A DNA stretch of 64,000 nucleotides from Omphiscola glabra. Lineage: Eukaryota; Mollusca; Gastropoda; Lymnaeidae. A program made the position numbers and the translations under genes. The DNA lies in assembly GCA_964017045.1 (NCBI GenBank), contig OZ024810.1:17045204-17109203 (forward strand). The letters run 5' to 3'. Of this stretch, positions 1 through 10,709 are shown piece by piece (within the stretch, counting starts at the first letter, position 1; every line of letters begins with the position of its first letter). The notes beneath the pieces were generated by a model. It was not told the DNA's origin. It ran no database searches and saw only the letters and a program-made list of their open reading frames with translations.

Positions 1-700
1 TATATTTCCCAACATTTACGAGACGTTATATAAATGTGTGTGATAAATAAATATTTGTATTTTTAGGAATGTACATACCGTATATATGTTGTTTCTGAAT
101 TCGAATTTGTATACAAATTTAAAAGTATGTTTAAACTGAATATTGTTAGTATCACTAGCTTTGGTAACGTTTTCTTTGTAAACAGTTTTTCTCCGTTCTT
201 TGTTACGTATTGATTATTCTACGAGCCAATTATTGAAACAGATTAAATTTTCAAAACCATAACGACACGCAGCAAGTTTCGTTATGGATGAAATGGGTAT
301 ATAAAGTATTAATTAGGTAAACTAAAGGTATAAAGTGCACTTGTCTCAGACTGAGCCGACTAATGGAGCTGTTGCCTGATGGGGCTGGTGGAGTTGCCTA
401 ATGGGACTGGCGCTTGACTAATTGATGCGCCGATCGATAGTTGTGATCAATAGCGGCCTGTCATACTGTCACGATTGCAATGGAGATCTGCCATGCTGAC
501 CTGACGTCATGCTGTAATACCTTTCAGGAATAATCTATGTCGGTGTCAGGGACAGAATGAAAATCGATGGGAGGCCCGGCATTATGCATTAACAACATTC
601 ATTGCATGGTTTACTTAATTCATTTTCTTCCTGTAGTATGTGATGTGTATTTGTTTTATAGTTTACATTCTCATCTTCCTTGCATCAGACTTCCCTTTAT
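1..700. other. AT-rich sequence, no gene seen
   Basis: No open frame of note and no recognisable element. A short imperfect duplication around 363-412 has two copies of a segment beginning gttgcct. I see nothing else here. Confidence 0.6.
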
Positions 701-701
701 T

Positions 702-813
702 TCTAGATACTAGCATTTACTCATAGAAACTAGAATTTACCACTAGAGACTAGAATCTACTACTAGAGACTAGCATTTCCTTCTAGAACCTAACATTTCA
801 TACTAGACACTAG
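702..813. repeat. Minisatellite, about 20-bp unit
   Basis: Five to six degenerate copies of a unit close to tagaatttaccactagagac. Copies differ by several substitutions, so the array looks old. Confidence 0.75.
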
Positions 814-929
814 CACATGCATACACTGGACGTATAGATGGCCTAACACGTGCATACACTGGGCGTATAGATTGCCTAACACGTGCATACACTGGATGTA
901 TAGATGGCCTAGTATGTGCATACACTGGA
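814..929. repeat. Minisatellite, 33-bp unit
   Basis: About 3.5 copies. The segment tgcatacactgg recurs at 818, 851, 884 and 917, an exact 33-bp period. It abuts the preceding array and the following 22-bp array. The 68-codon minus-strand frame across it is a repeat artefact. Confidence 0.85.
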
Positions 930-930
930 G

Positions 931-1210
931 CTCATTAAACCATGGAACCCACCTCATTAAACCATCGTACCCACCTCCTTGAACCATACTACCCACCTCC
1001 TTGAACCATACTACCCACCTCCTTGAACCATACTACCCACCTCCTTGAACCATCCTACCCACCTCATAGAAACATGCTACACACCCCATGAACCATCATG
1101 CACACCCCATGAACCATCATGCACACCTCATGAACCGTCATACCCACCTCCTTGAACCGTCTTACCCATCTCCTTGAACCATCCTATCCAACCCCTTGAA
1201 CCTTGCTACC
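931..1210. repeat. Minisatellite, 22-bp unit
   Basis: About 12 copies of a unit starting ctccttgaaccatactaccc. Copies near 1070-1140 diverge to a form containing catgaaccatcatgcac. Confidence 0.85.
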
Positions 1211-1311
1211 AGCAGATCGTGACCTTTTGTAGGTAGAAACTCGTGCATGCTATGAACCAACTAGTCAAATCAGTGGTACAACTGCTGATATGTGGTCAAC
1301 TATCAAAGCAA

Positions 1312-1612
1312 TTATCCACTGACGGACAAGTTGGCTCTCTCTATCCACTGACGGACACGTTGGCTACCTCTTTATCCACACTGACAGACACGTCGGCAAT
1401 CTCTATATCCACTGACTGACAGGTTGGCTCTCTCAATCCACTGACGGACAAGTTGGCTCTCCACTGACTGGCAGGTTAGATCTCTCTATCCACTGACTGA
1501 GATATTTGTTCCCTCTCTATCCACTGACGGAAATGTTAGCTCCATCTCTATCCAATGACGGATAAGTTGGCTCCCTCTATGTCGAGTGATGGACAGGTTG
1601 GTTCCCTCTTAA
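1312..1612. repeat. Degenerate minisatellite, about 27-bp unit
   Basis: Roughly ten copies of tatccactgacggacaagt followed by a variable ggctctct stretch. Unit length varies, so the period is approximate. Confidence 0.8.
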
Positions 1613-1727
1613 TTCTATTCATTTCCCGCTAATCTACCACCGCTGTGTCGTCTACACAAAACTGACCGATTAAGCAAACATCAATTGTCCATTGAGCTGA
1701 CCACTGCCGTCAATGACTTTTAATACT

Positions 1728-2040
1728 TGACCTTTGACTTCTGATACCAATCTTGACTTATGATGATTGACCTTTGACTTCTGATACCAATCTTGACTTA
1801 TGATGATTGACCTTTGAATTCTGATAACTGACCTTTGACTTCTGATACCAATCTTGACTTATGATGATTGACCTTTGAATTCTGATAAATGACCTTTGAC
1901 TTCTGATACCAATCTTGACTTACGATGATTGACCTTTGAATTTTGATAACTGACCTTTGACTTCTGATACCAATCTTGACTTATGATGATTGACCTTTGA
2001 TTTCAGATACCTGACCTTTGACTTCTGTTCTGTTCTGACT
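1728..2040. repeat. Minisatellite, about 60-bp compound unit
   Basis: Built from short modules tgacctttgacttctgatac and cttgacttatgatgat, alternating with an aattctgataa module. The modules combine into a compound unit near 60 bp, about five copies. The underlying 20-bp similarity suggests a short unit that grew into a longer one. Confidence 0.85.
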
Positions 2041-2134
2041 TACAATTTCTTCTGCTACAGACCCAAAAGGATATCTGAAGTCTCTCTGCCAATGTTCAAT
2101 CTGTCCAACCAAGTGTGGGCCTGGCCCCAAGTTA

Positions 2135-2405
2135 CAAAACAGTGACACGTCCGATTTTCAACACCAACAAACTCGCTACTTTTACAGGGCTCAAAACACA
2201 GTAAGATCTGATTTTCCGCTCCAAAACACACACTACTTTTGAAGGTCCCCAAAACTCTGCCAGGTTTCATTTTGTGCAACAAAAAAAACTAGCTACTTTT
2301 ACAGGTCCCAAAACACTGGCAGGTCTGATCTTACATACCAACACACTCGCTACTTTTGCAGGTCCCAAAACTCTACCAGATCTGATCTTCCGCACAAACA
2401 AACTT
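2135..2405. repeat. Minisatellite, about 60-bp unit
   Basis: About four diverged copies marked by ctcgctacttttacaggtcc followed by aaaac and a gatctgat segment. The short frames on both strands (2055-2462) are by-products. Confidence 0.75.
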
Positions 2406-2514
2406 TTTATGTTTCAAATGACAAGCTGTGAAAGGTGGAGAAAAAATTACAGAGAGAAATAGTGAGAGGTATAGAGAGAGGGAGAGGAAGGGAGAGAAGT
2501 AAAAATTACTAAGA

Positions 2515-2802
2515 ACGATGATTGGCTTACATGGCAATGATTGGCTGAGTTTATATGGCAATGATTGATTGAGTGTAGATGGCAATAATTAGTTGGGTTT
2601 AAAGAGTTATGATTGGCGGACTTCGCGATCACTGATTGTTTTGGTTTAGATGGCAATGATTGGTTGGCTTTCAAGGGTAATGATTGGTTGGGTTTAGATA
2701 GCTATGATCAGTTGGTAACTTGGTATTATATGGAAATTATTGGATGGGTTTATATGGCAATGATTGGTTAGGGTATTGGTGGCAATGATTGTTTGGGTTT
2801 AA
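2515..2802. repeat. Degenerate minisatellite, about 25-bp unit
   Basis: About 11 copies of atggcaatgattggttgggt with a variable 3' part. Unit lengths vary. Confidence 0.8.
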
Positions 2803-3237
2803 ATGCCCCTTCCATGACTCCGTTCCATGATTCCCTCCATGGCTACCTTCAATGCTACATCTTGACACACCCTACACCATCCCACGACCCCCCCCCCCCC
2901 CGTACAGTGTGCGGTAGTGTTACTGACCCCTAAAGCATGTGTTTGTGACCCTATATCTTAAGAAAGGTGACCAGGCTGTTATAATAAAGCGATTGGGAAA
3001 CGCGTTATTTAGAATCTAATGCGGAGCAAGCGCTTGAAAAGAACAAAAAAATGGCGAAATCAGTACAGGAGACACGTCAGTTCCGTATCCATAAGAACTG
3101 AAGCAATGTTTTCAATGCGCCTTGTCCAATCACACTAAATAGCACATCCGATTAGTGAACTCTCCAGAGTCTTGACTGGACATCCACAAACCCTGGTGTA
3201 TTGCCGCGCAGTCTGAACAAACTCTTCATAACGATGG
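2803..3237. other. Spacer with a 14-C run
   Basis: Contains an uninterrupted C run at 2888-2901. No gene or known element recognised. Confidence 0.6.
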
Positions 3238-3350
3238 TTTGACACGCCCCTAGGATGATGTGACACGCCATGCGGTGATGTGACACGCCGAGCGGTGATA
3301 TGACACGCCACGCCGTTATAGTGGCATGCCATGCGGTGATAGTGACACGC
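3238..3350. repeat. Minisatellite, about 21-bp unit
   Basis: About five copies of gtgacacgccatgcggtgat. The minus-strand frames over it (HITA/SHHR-like repeats) are artefacts. Confidence 0.8.
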
Positions 3351-3513
3351 AATCACACTGGATTATCATTTTTTTAAAAAACACAAATTCATAGACACGA
3401 TAATCAACCACAATTCATTGTTCAATGGACTAAAATGACTGAGCAGCCACGACCACGTCCTAGTAGACGAATTATTACGGTACATTATAATAAGGATGGC
3501 TTAATAAGTACTC

Positions 3514-3692
3514 TTGTGACAGGTCACAGGCACCCACAACTCAGCCTACTGTGACAGGTCACAGGCACCCACAACTCAGCCTACTGTGACAGGTCACAGG
3601 CACCCACAACTCAGCCTACTGTGACAGGTCACAGGCACCCACAACTCAGCCTACTGTGACAGGACACATGCACCCACAACTCAGCCTACTGT
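3514..3692. repeat. Minisatellite, 35-bp unit with an internal palindrome
   Basis: Five nearly identical copies. Each contains ctgtgacaggtcacag, which is two 7-bp inverted arms around a 2-bp centre, followed by a caccc-rich segment. The low divergence suggests recent amplification. Confidence 0.9.
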
Positions 3693-3831
3693 CATGAAAA
3701 TCTCCGTCCGACATTGGTCTTCGTGGGTGTGAGCAAGGCGGGCAGTAGATAATGGAAATAACGTTAGGTGTACACAAAATTTTCATGGCAGCCATCAGAG
3801 AATGGGAATATCATATACAAGTGTCAAGGAA

Positions 3832-4428
3832 GTCGGTAGAGTATCTGAAAGAGGTTAGATATACACACGCATCAATTCAGTCAGTGGAGTATCTGAAAGA
3901 CGTTAGATATACTCAAGTATCAATTCAGTCAGTGAAGTATCTGAAAGACGTTAGATATACACAAGCATCAATTCAGTCCGTGGAGGTATCAATTCAGTCA
4001 GTGGAGTATCTGAAAGACGTTAGATATACTCAAGTATCAATTCAGTCAGTGAAGTATCTGAAAGACGTTAGATATACTCAAGTATCAATTCAGTCAGTGA
4101 AGTATCTGAAAGACGTTAGATATACACAAGTATCAATTCAGTCAGTGGAGTATCTGAAAGACGTTAGATATACTCAAGTATCAATTCAGTCAGTGAAGTA
4201 TCTGAAAGACGTTAGATATACTCAAGTATCAATTCAGTCAGTGAAGTATCTGAAAGACGTTAGATATACACAAGTATCAATTCAGTCCGTGGAGGTATCA
4301 ATTCAGTCAGTGGAGTATCTGAAAGACGTTAGATATACTCAAGTATCAATTCAGTCAGTGGAGTATCTGAAAGACGTTAGATATACTCAAGTATCAATTC
4401 AGTCAGTGGAGTATCTGAAAGACGTTGG
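3832..4428. repeat. Minisatellite, 48-bp unit, 309-bp higher-order period
   Basis: About 12 copies of a unit starting tatctgaaagacgttagata. Because 48 is a multiple of three, a 228-codon frame runs through it (3752-4438, repeated YLKDVRYTQVSIQSV). A 27-bp short variant marked by tccgtggagg occurs at 3977 and 4286, giving a 309-bp higher-order period. I do not consider the frame a gene: no signal peptide, no domain, and the frame begins and ends with the array. Confidence 0.9.
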
Positions 4429-4439
4429 GATTAAGTAGC

Positions 4440-4944
4440 AAGGCCATCAGTGGCCGCGAGAAGGGGACAACTGTACGATCGATTCTTACACACGCCAGGT
4501 TTCAGCACAATAGCTCGTTCAGCATAGAGCCGGAAATATTATCGCCCGGTCTCACTTCCGGACATTGTTAGGAGTCTTAGCCCCGACATTGAGGTAGTAG
4601 AGCGGGTCCGGAAATATGATAGGGATGATGCTTGTTCTTACGTAATGAAAACATTTTAATCTTAGATAAATCTAATGGCTACACTTTTTGTTCCCCAAAG
4701 ACCTTGATACTCAAGACATTAAACGTATCATTCCTAGAAACATTGTGATACTAATGGCTGCTTAACTCTTCATATTTGCATCAACAAATCTACAACATCA
4801 AATCTACATCAACAAATCTAGATCATCGTATCTACTACATTACATCTAATTATTCCAGGGTTGTTCTAATTGTCAGAAGATTGAGATAGAACTTGTTTAT
4901 AGGATATAGTAATAGAATTCATTTAAAGGAAATCGTTACCCCAC
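4440..4944. other. Spacer, no gene seen
   Basis: Moderately AT-rich. Around 4770-4850 there is a loose repetition of atcaacaaatctac. No element recognised. Confidence 0.55.
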
Positions 4945-5215
4945 TCTGTATAGTGTTACGGCACCCAGCTTTGTATAGTGTTACGGCACCCAACTCTGTA
5001 CAGTGTTACGGCACCCAACTCTGTATAGTGTTACGGCACCCAAATCTGTATAGTGTTACGGCATACAAATCTGTATAGTGTTACGGCACCCAACTCTGTA
5101 TAGTGTTACGGCACCCAACTCTGTATAGTGTTACGGCACCCAACTCTGTATGGTGTTACGGCACCCAAATCCGTATAGTGTTACGGCACCCAAATCTGTA
5201 TAGTGTTACAGCATC
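4945..5215. repeat. Minisatellite, 25-bp unit
   Basis: Eleven copies of tgtatagtgttacggcaccc plus a 5-bp variable tail (for example tgta at 4947 and 4972). Very regular, with scattered substitutions. Confidence 0.9.
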
Positions 5216-5466
5216 CTAATTTTACCAAAAAAAATAAACACAGAAAGATTTTAAAAAAAACAAAATACCAGTAAAAACCGGCCCAGGAAGAGCTCATAAC
5301 GAGGGTTCGATGAATTCGATCTGGCGTGATGTATTTAAATGAACGTGTGAGGAACAAAACCGGAAGCGACGTTCTGCTATTTCTGGAAGATGGCCGCCCC
5401 CCCCCCCTCCCGGCCTTATAATCGATCATGGCCCTGGCTCGTTGCCCGGACATACTGTGTGTTAAC

Positions 5467-5785
5467 CAGCGTCCCCCAAAAACGCTGGTCCACGGACCCG
5501 TGCCGGTCAGCTAGTCTTACAAGTTTCCAATCCGTGCAACATGAATATTTATGGTCAAATAAAAGACATACATATGTACAGAGTTGCGAAGTAAATTATT
5601 ACAATAATGAACTCTGAAAAGCAAAGGGGCACACAATTAAAATAAGTCTTTCGATAGGGCCTAGGTGTGCGTGAAGGGGTAAAAAAAAAAACGGTTGCGC
5701 AGCACTGGTCCAACATTTCGTTTCCACAAATTTTAAGTTTGGCGGACCAGATTAGTCTCGCGGCACCGCGGTGTGCGGATCTCTG
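5467..5785. mobile_element. Possible hAT-type miniature element
   Basis: The left end cagcgtcccccaaaaacgc followed by ggtccacggaccc resembles the widespread hAT terminus in which a cccaa-type tip precedes a ggtccgcggacc palindrome. The right boundary, ending ctctg, is a weak inverted match. I find no convincing 8-bp target duplication, so the extent is uncertain. Confidence 0.35.
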
Positions 5786-5877
5786 CTCTAGTCAGTGATC
5801 GGGTGTCCCTGGTGATGTTTTTCGATCAGGTGCGAATGCTGGTCTACAGACTTCTTTCGATTGTTCAACGTCTAGAA

Positions 5878-6196
5878 CAGGGGTGGGCAAACTTTTTGTG
5901 CGGAGGGCCACACTGACAAAGGTAAAGCTATTGGAGGGCAGCATGTATATTATGTCCAATTTTTAAATATCGATAAACATTTCCCTATATTAAAATCGGT
6001 AGTTTCGCATTTTAGCATTACATGGCAAAGGTCAAGGACTGCTTAAAAAAATAGAAAGAAATTTGATCAAAAATGTTTTAAAAATCATAACGGTGCATGA
6101 AATTCTGTAAAATTCAACAAAATAACTTAAAAACAGTATTTTTTTTAAATTTCTAAATGCCTCGAGGGCCACATAATATCAGTTTGCCCACCCCTG
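5878..6196. mobile_element. hAT-type miniature inverted-repeat element
   Basis: A 319-bp non-autonomous element with inverted ends caggggtgggcaaact and agtttgcccacccctg, flanked by a perfect 8-bp duplication gtctagaa (5870-5877 and 6197-6204). An 8-bp duplication and a CAGGGG tip are hAT hallmarks. The interior is AT-rich and encodes nothing. Subterminal ggagggccac and gagggccacat also match in inverted or related form, as in non-autonomous hAT copies. Confidence 0.92.
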
Positions 6197-6363
6197 GTCT
6201 AGAACTATGGCTACAAAAATGATCACCGATCACCGCCTGAGTTGTGTCATTAAAATAATTGATGTTCACATGAGCGACTAACGCTTGTGAATGAACAGAC
6301 AACATTTTTTTTATACAAACGACCAGGATGTGTAAATTTGTGTATATCGCTAGGGTCAATCAG

Positions 6364-6555
6364 TGTGTTTGATGGAACTGTGCTAAATGATGCTCTTGGA
6401 CGCATGAAATGTGTGTGATGGAACCATGCTAAATGATGCTCTTGGACGCATGAAATGTGTGTGATGGAACTATGCTAAATGATGCTCTTGGACGCATGAA
6501 ATGTGTGTGATGGAACTATGCTAAATGATGCTCTTGGACGCATGAAATGTGTGTG
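6364..6555. repeat. Minisatellite, 46-bp unit
   Basis: Four copies, with gatggaac at 6371 and 6417. Unit begins gatggaactatgctaaatga. Copies are almost identical. Confidence 0.88.
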
Positions 6556-6611
6556 CTGCGGTATGCATTCTGTGAAACATGTTTTTATTGATGACCTCAT
6601 TAAATGACTGC

Positions 6612-6748
6612 ATTGAACTAAAAAATGTTAATTTGAACGAAAAAAATGTTGAACTGAACTTTAAAAAAATGTTGAACCTAACTAAACAAATGTTGAATTG
6701 AACTAAAAAGAAATGTTGAATTGAACTAAAAAAATGTTGAATTAAACT
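6612..6748. repeat. Degenerate minisatellite, about 21-bp unit
   Basis: Six to seven copies of aaaaaaatgttgaattgaac. The number of A residues varies. Confidence 0.75.
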
Positions 6749-6819
6749 AAAAGAATAATAAATAACAAGTACCACACACCATTTGATGACAGTGACATTG
6801 TATTTCCATATTCCCCCCC

Positions 6820-6920
6820 CCCCCCAAACCGCATCCCCCCCTTACCCAAACTCGACAACAGAGAAACTGCCAACAATAGGAGAATAGGGAGGTGGAAGGG
6901 AGGCCGGGGGGGGGGGGAGG
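6820..6920. repeat. Poly-C and poly-G tracts
   Basis: A poly-C run near 6820 and a poly-G run near 6906 lie within 100 bp in opposite sense. Together they could pair as a hairpin. Confidence 0.7.
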
Positions 6921-7125
6921 ATGGTTTATCTAGGTCGTTCATTGTGTCTTAGTATAACGTACAAGTAGCCGGTGGTATTCAGGAGTGTCTGGGAAGGGCG
7001 GTTTCTCACGGACGAGCCAGGCATCCATCAATGGATGAAAACAAGATGGTCACGCATGGTGAGAACTGACGTTGTCTGTCGTTATCTAACGACGGAACAG
7101 ATAAGTTCAATGAAAGACAGGTGGA

Positions 7126-7605
7126 GGAGGGGGGTGGGGTGGTCAGTTGTATCTTGGGTGTTAGAAGGGGTGGGGTGGTCAGTTGTACTTTTGTTGGAAG
7201 ACGGGGTGGGGTGGTCAGATACATTTGGGTGTAAGACAGGGTGGTCAAATACATTTGGGTGTAAGACGGGGTGGGGTGGTCAGATACATTTTGGTGTAAG
7301 ACAGGGTGGGGTGGTCAAATACATTTGGGTGTAAGACGGGGTGGTGTGGTCAGATACATCGTGGGTGTAAGACGGGGTGGGGTGGTCAGATACATTTGGG
7401 TGTAAAACGGGGTAGGGTGGTCAGATACATCGTGGGTGTAAGACGGGGTGAGGTGGTCAGATACATTTGGGTGTAAGACGGGTGTAAAACGGGGTGGGGT
7501 GGTCAGATACATCGTGGGTGTAAGACGGGGTGAGGTGGTCAGATACATTTGGGTGTAAGACGGGGTGGGGTGGTCAGATACATTTGGGTGTAAGACTGGG
7601 GTAGG
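7126..7605. repeat. G-rich minisatellite, about 35-bp unit
   Basis: About 14 copies of ggggtggtcagatacatttg plus a gtaagacg segment. Strongly G over C on the plus strand. An internal duplication of tgtaagacggg near 7480 creates a longer unit. Frames on both strands (6972-7548) are artefacts. Confidence 0.88.
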
Positions 7606-7737
7606 GCGGTGAGATGTTTCTTTGGGAGTTGGGGTGATGGGGAGGGGCTTTGAACATAAAAAAAAAACAAAGGTTGATTTCTCAAAGAATTGTCATAAAA
7701 CAGCATAGTTGCAAGTCACAAGTCTCACAGCACCTCC

Positions 7738-7756
7738 ACTCTCTCTCTCTCTCTCG
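7738..7756. repeat. (CT)n microsatellite
   Basis: Eight to nine CT dinucleotides. Confidence 0.9.
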
Positions 7757-7845
7757 GTCTCTTTGTGCCTCTCCTCTTGTTCCTATTGTTTTTACATTTG
7801 ACACAAGGTCTCCTTACATGACATTATAGATTAGTGGGTTGCCGA

Positions 7846-8275
7846 GTCTTGAATGAGTCTGGGTGTGCAGGGAATTTAGTCTTGAATGAGTCTGGGTGTG
7901 CAGGGAATTTAGTCTTGAATGAGTCTGTGTGTGCAGGGAATTTAGTCTTGAATGAGTCTGTGTGTGCAGGGAATTTAGTCTTGAATGAGTCTGTGTGTGC
8001 AGGGAATTTAGTCTTGAATGAGTCTGGGCGTGCAGGGAATTTAGTCTTGAATGAGTCTGTGTGTGCAGGGAATTTAGTCTTGAATGAGTCTGTGTGTGCA
8101 GGGAATTTAGTCTTGAATGAGTCTGGGTGTGCAGGGAATTTAGTCTTGAATGAGTCTGGGTGTGCAGGGAATTTAGTCTTGAATGAGTCTGGGCGTGCAG
8201 GGAATTTAGTCTTGAATGAGTCTGGGCGTGCAGCGAATTTAGTCTTGAATGAGTCTGGGTGTGCAGGGACTTTCA
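7846..8275. repeat. Minisatellite, 33-bp unit
   Basis: Thirteen nearly identical copies of a unit starting gaatttagtcttgaatgagt. Unit length is a multiple of three and carries no stop in one frame on each strand, giving overlapping 149- and 150-codon frames. The simultaneous two-strand openness argues against coding. Confidence 0.92.
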
Positions 8276-8429
8276 TGAAATAAAGGTTGGATTTTTAGGT
8301 ATCACTTCATGGTTTCAAAAAGAGTCGAATCGTGCGCAATGAGCTGCTAGACAAGAACATCGAATGCCTATAACAATGTAAAATTCTCCGTGTAGCAATG
8401 TCACTAACGCCACCAGACGGCACTGGTTT

Positions 8430-8735
8430 CACTAATGAACATTGTCGATAACTGCGCGAAATGAGATTCTTTTTAAAAAAAATACTGTAAGATCGTTTGG
8501 TGCTTATCTTTTGTTTTACGGTAATTACGGTAATAGTTGGTGTCATAAATCTGAGGTGTACAAGAGGGGTGGGACGTTAGAATTAATATAGTTCAGGGGT
8601 GGTGGCGTAACAGGAGAGGGGGTAGGCACGAATAGGGAATTTTATCAGTTGCATTACTTGAATTCATGTCTTGTTAAGTAATTTCAGCAGATGGGAAGTT
8701 CACGCCTTCTGGCCGGCATTGTTTAACGGGAGATA
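8430..8735 (+). repeat. Dispersed repeat family A, copy 1
   Basis: Similar to 29100-29640 and, in inverse orientation, to 62680-63175 and 20470-20915. Shared landmarks are cgataactgcgc then atgagattct, gggtgggacgttagaat, tacttgaatt, and agatgggaagttcacgcctt. This copy lacks the hAT element found in the 29-kb copy and so shows the empty site around 8686. The class is unknown; no reading frame. Confidence 0.8.
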
Positions 8736-8739
8736 GCTG

Positions 8740-9704
8740 GCACCAGAGCATTAAGGAACACATTACTGAGATTTTTCAAAGTTTTTTTTTTTAATCGGTT
8801 CGAGGATTTCATAACAGAGCAAGTACAAAATTTCTTGCCAAATTGATATATTTTTATAAATAAATCACAATTTATATGAGAAATCTGAAACGTGTTAGTC
8901 CTGGGCAAGTAATAACAAACAACACGCAAACAACAAGACAAACAACGTAAAACTATTTATAAACATTCATCAAACATTTCTTGATGAGCACACAGAAAAA
9001 ATCTCAATGACCTACAGAGTACGCGCACTTATCCAGCCTCATTTCTCTACAAACATCGACAACCCATCACAAATGAACGCTTTCCAATCATCCCCAACAA
9101 CAACGGCCATTGAACTGACAGGAAAAGGGGTTTGGGACTGTAGAGGAAAGGGTAGTGGTGGGGGGGGGGGCAGAGGAGCTGGTCAATACGAGCACGCCAA
9201 CAGCCAGCTGACAGGAATAATCCCACTGTGTCGTGAGAACGCGGGGGCACAAAGGGAGAATCACTGGAACACTGCGAGTCTCCCAGACCAAAGGTTCTTA
9301 AAACGACGACAGGGACGTCTCCTGTGTATTATTAACCTCAGCACTTTCCGACCATAATTAATTTAAATTATTTAAATATCGTTAGGCATTAGGAGCTATC
9401 TGTGGGAATGGAGGGCCAGATTTTGTGGGGACTACCTTTACGTTGGAATCCTTTCAAATGTACGTGAGAACCATTTGGACATAAGAGGCCTCAATGGACA
9501 GAAAGGATGGGATCAGGCTGTCTCATATTTCCGCTCTTTTCTGTGTCGTGGAAACTAGGACACACTCATTCGTGGAAACTAGGACACACTCGTTTAAAAA
9601 AGTATTATTATTTTTTTTCAAACCTGACTTAGTGAGTTTGGACTTTCCCCAATGCCAAGAATGTAATAATGCAAAATCAAGTTCCAAAAACCCTTTTCAT
9701 ATAC
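8740..9704. other. Spacer, no gene seen
   Basis: A 116-codon plus frame (9007-9357) and minus frames overlap here, but they contain a G-run-encoded poly-glycine and no domain I know. A 20-bp segment gtggaaactaggacacactc is duplicated at 9548-9591. Nothing else recognised. Confidence 0.5.
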
Positions 9705-9932
9705 ACGCCAAATGGAGAAATGTGCTGTCACAGTGGTTCAGATACCATGACAAAAGGTGAATGCCAAATTGAGAAATGTGCTGTCACAGCGGTTCAGCCC
9801 CCATGACAAACAGTGAATGCCAAATTGAGAAATGTGCTGTCAAAGTGGTTCAGCCCCCATGACAAACAGTGAATGCCAAATTGAGAAATGTGCTGTCACA
9901 GTGGTTCAGCCACCATGACAAACAGTGAATGC
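9705..9932. repeat. Minisatellite, 56-bp unit
   Basis: Four copies, with gagaaatgtg at 9715 and 9771. Unit contains gtgctgtcacagtggttcag. Confidence 0.88.
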
Positions 9933-10274
9933 TGTCACATTAAAAAAAAAATCAATCAAAACGACAATAGTGGCAGTGAAAAGAAAAATGGATTGTTCAC
10001 TGTGTTTTCAAAAAAAACACAGATGTCAGGCGGGTAGCAAAATGCCAGTCCGATCAGTTATTATAACAATTCCCATCAATTAGTTCTAACATTTATCCTA
10101 GATATGACTTGCAGCTAGCCTATAGTAAAAAAAAAGACAAGAAAGGACTTGGGACATTATTGGTGGACATCAACAACGACGTGTGTTTAACACTTTAAGA
10201 GAGTAACGCCTCAACACATTATTTAAAACATTCGCAACTTGAAGGGACTGGCGGTTAAGCTTACAAACGAAGTG

Positions 10275-10702
10275 GCTATTGGTACCCGGGTACCAGAATT
10301 GAGAGGTTGGGATTAAAAAACTATTTAAAATATTATTGTTGGGTTTGTAAGACCAAATGGGGTATCACATGCAAGATGATTGAATGGACTATACGTGTGT
10401 AAACTTAATTCTTCGGCTTAACTAAAATAAACTACCACAAATGACACCCGAATAGCATTAAGTCAAAATGGACCCGGGCACGCAGCGCCGCCATTCGCAC
10501 CCGGGTACCATTAGACTCAATGCTATTCGGATGTCATTTGTGGTAGTTTATTTTAGTAAAACCGAAGAATTAAGATTACAAACGTATCGCACATTCAATT
10601 ATCTTTCATTTGATACCTCATTTGGTCTTACAAACCCAACGCTAATATTTTAAATCGTTTTTTTAATCCCAACCTCTCAGTTCTGGTACCCGGGTACCAA
10701 TA
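10275..10702. mobile_element. Long foldback element
   Basis: Two arms of about 200 bp (10275-10478 and 10500-10702) are inverted copies of each other at roughly 90% by eye, around a spacer of about 21 bp. Both outer tips carry the perfect 14-bp palindrome ggtacccgggtacc (10281-10294 and 10685-10698), and acccggg sits near the centre. No coding frame, so it must move by enzymes supplied in trans if at all. A half-length relative is at 46928-47137. No target duplication is clear. Confidence 0.88.
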
Positions 10703-10709
10703 GGTGCAG

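Noticed and set aside
3514..3692. CRISPR-like array with palindromic repeats
   Set aside because: The whole 35-bp unit repeats; there are no variable spacers.
5390..5617. Plus frame starting MAAPPPSRPY as a gene
   Set aside because: The start lies in a C-run and the rest overlaps a probable hAT-type element.
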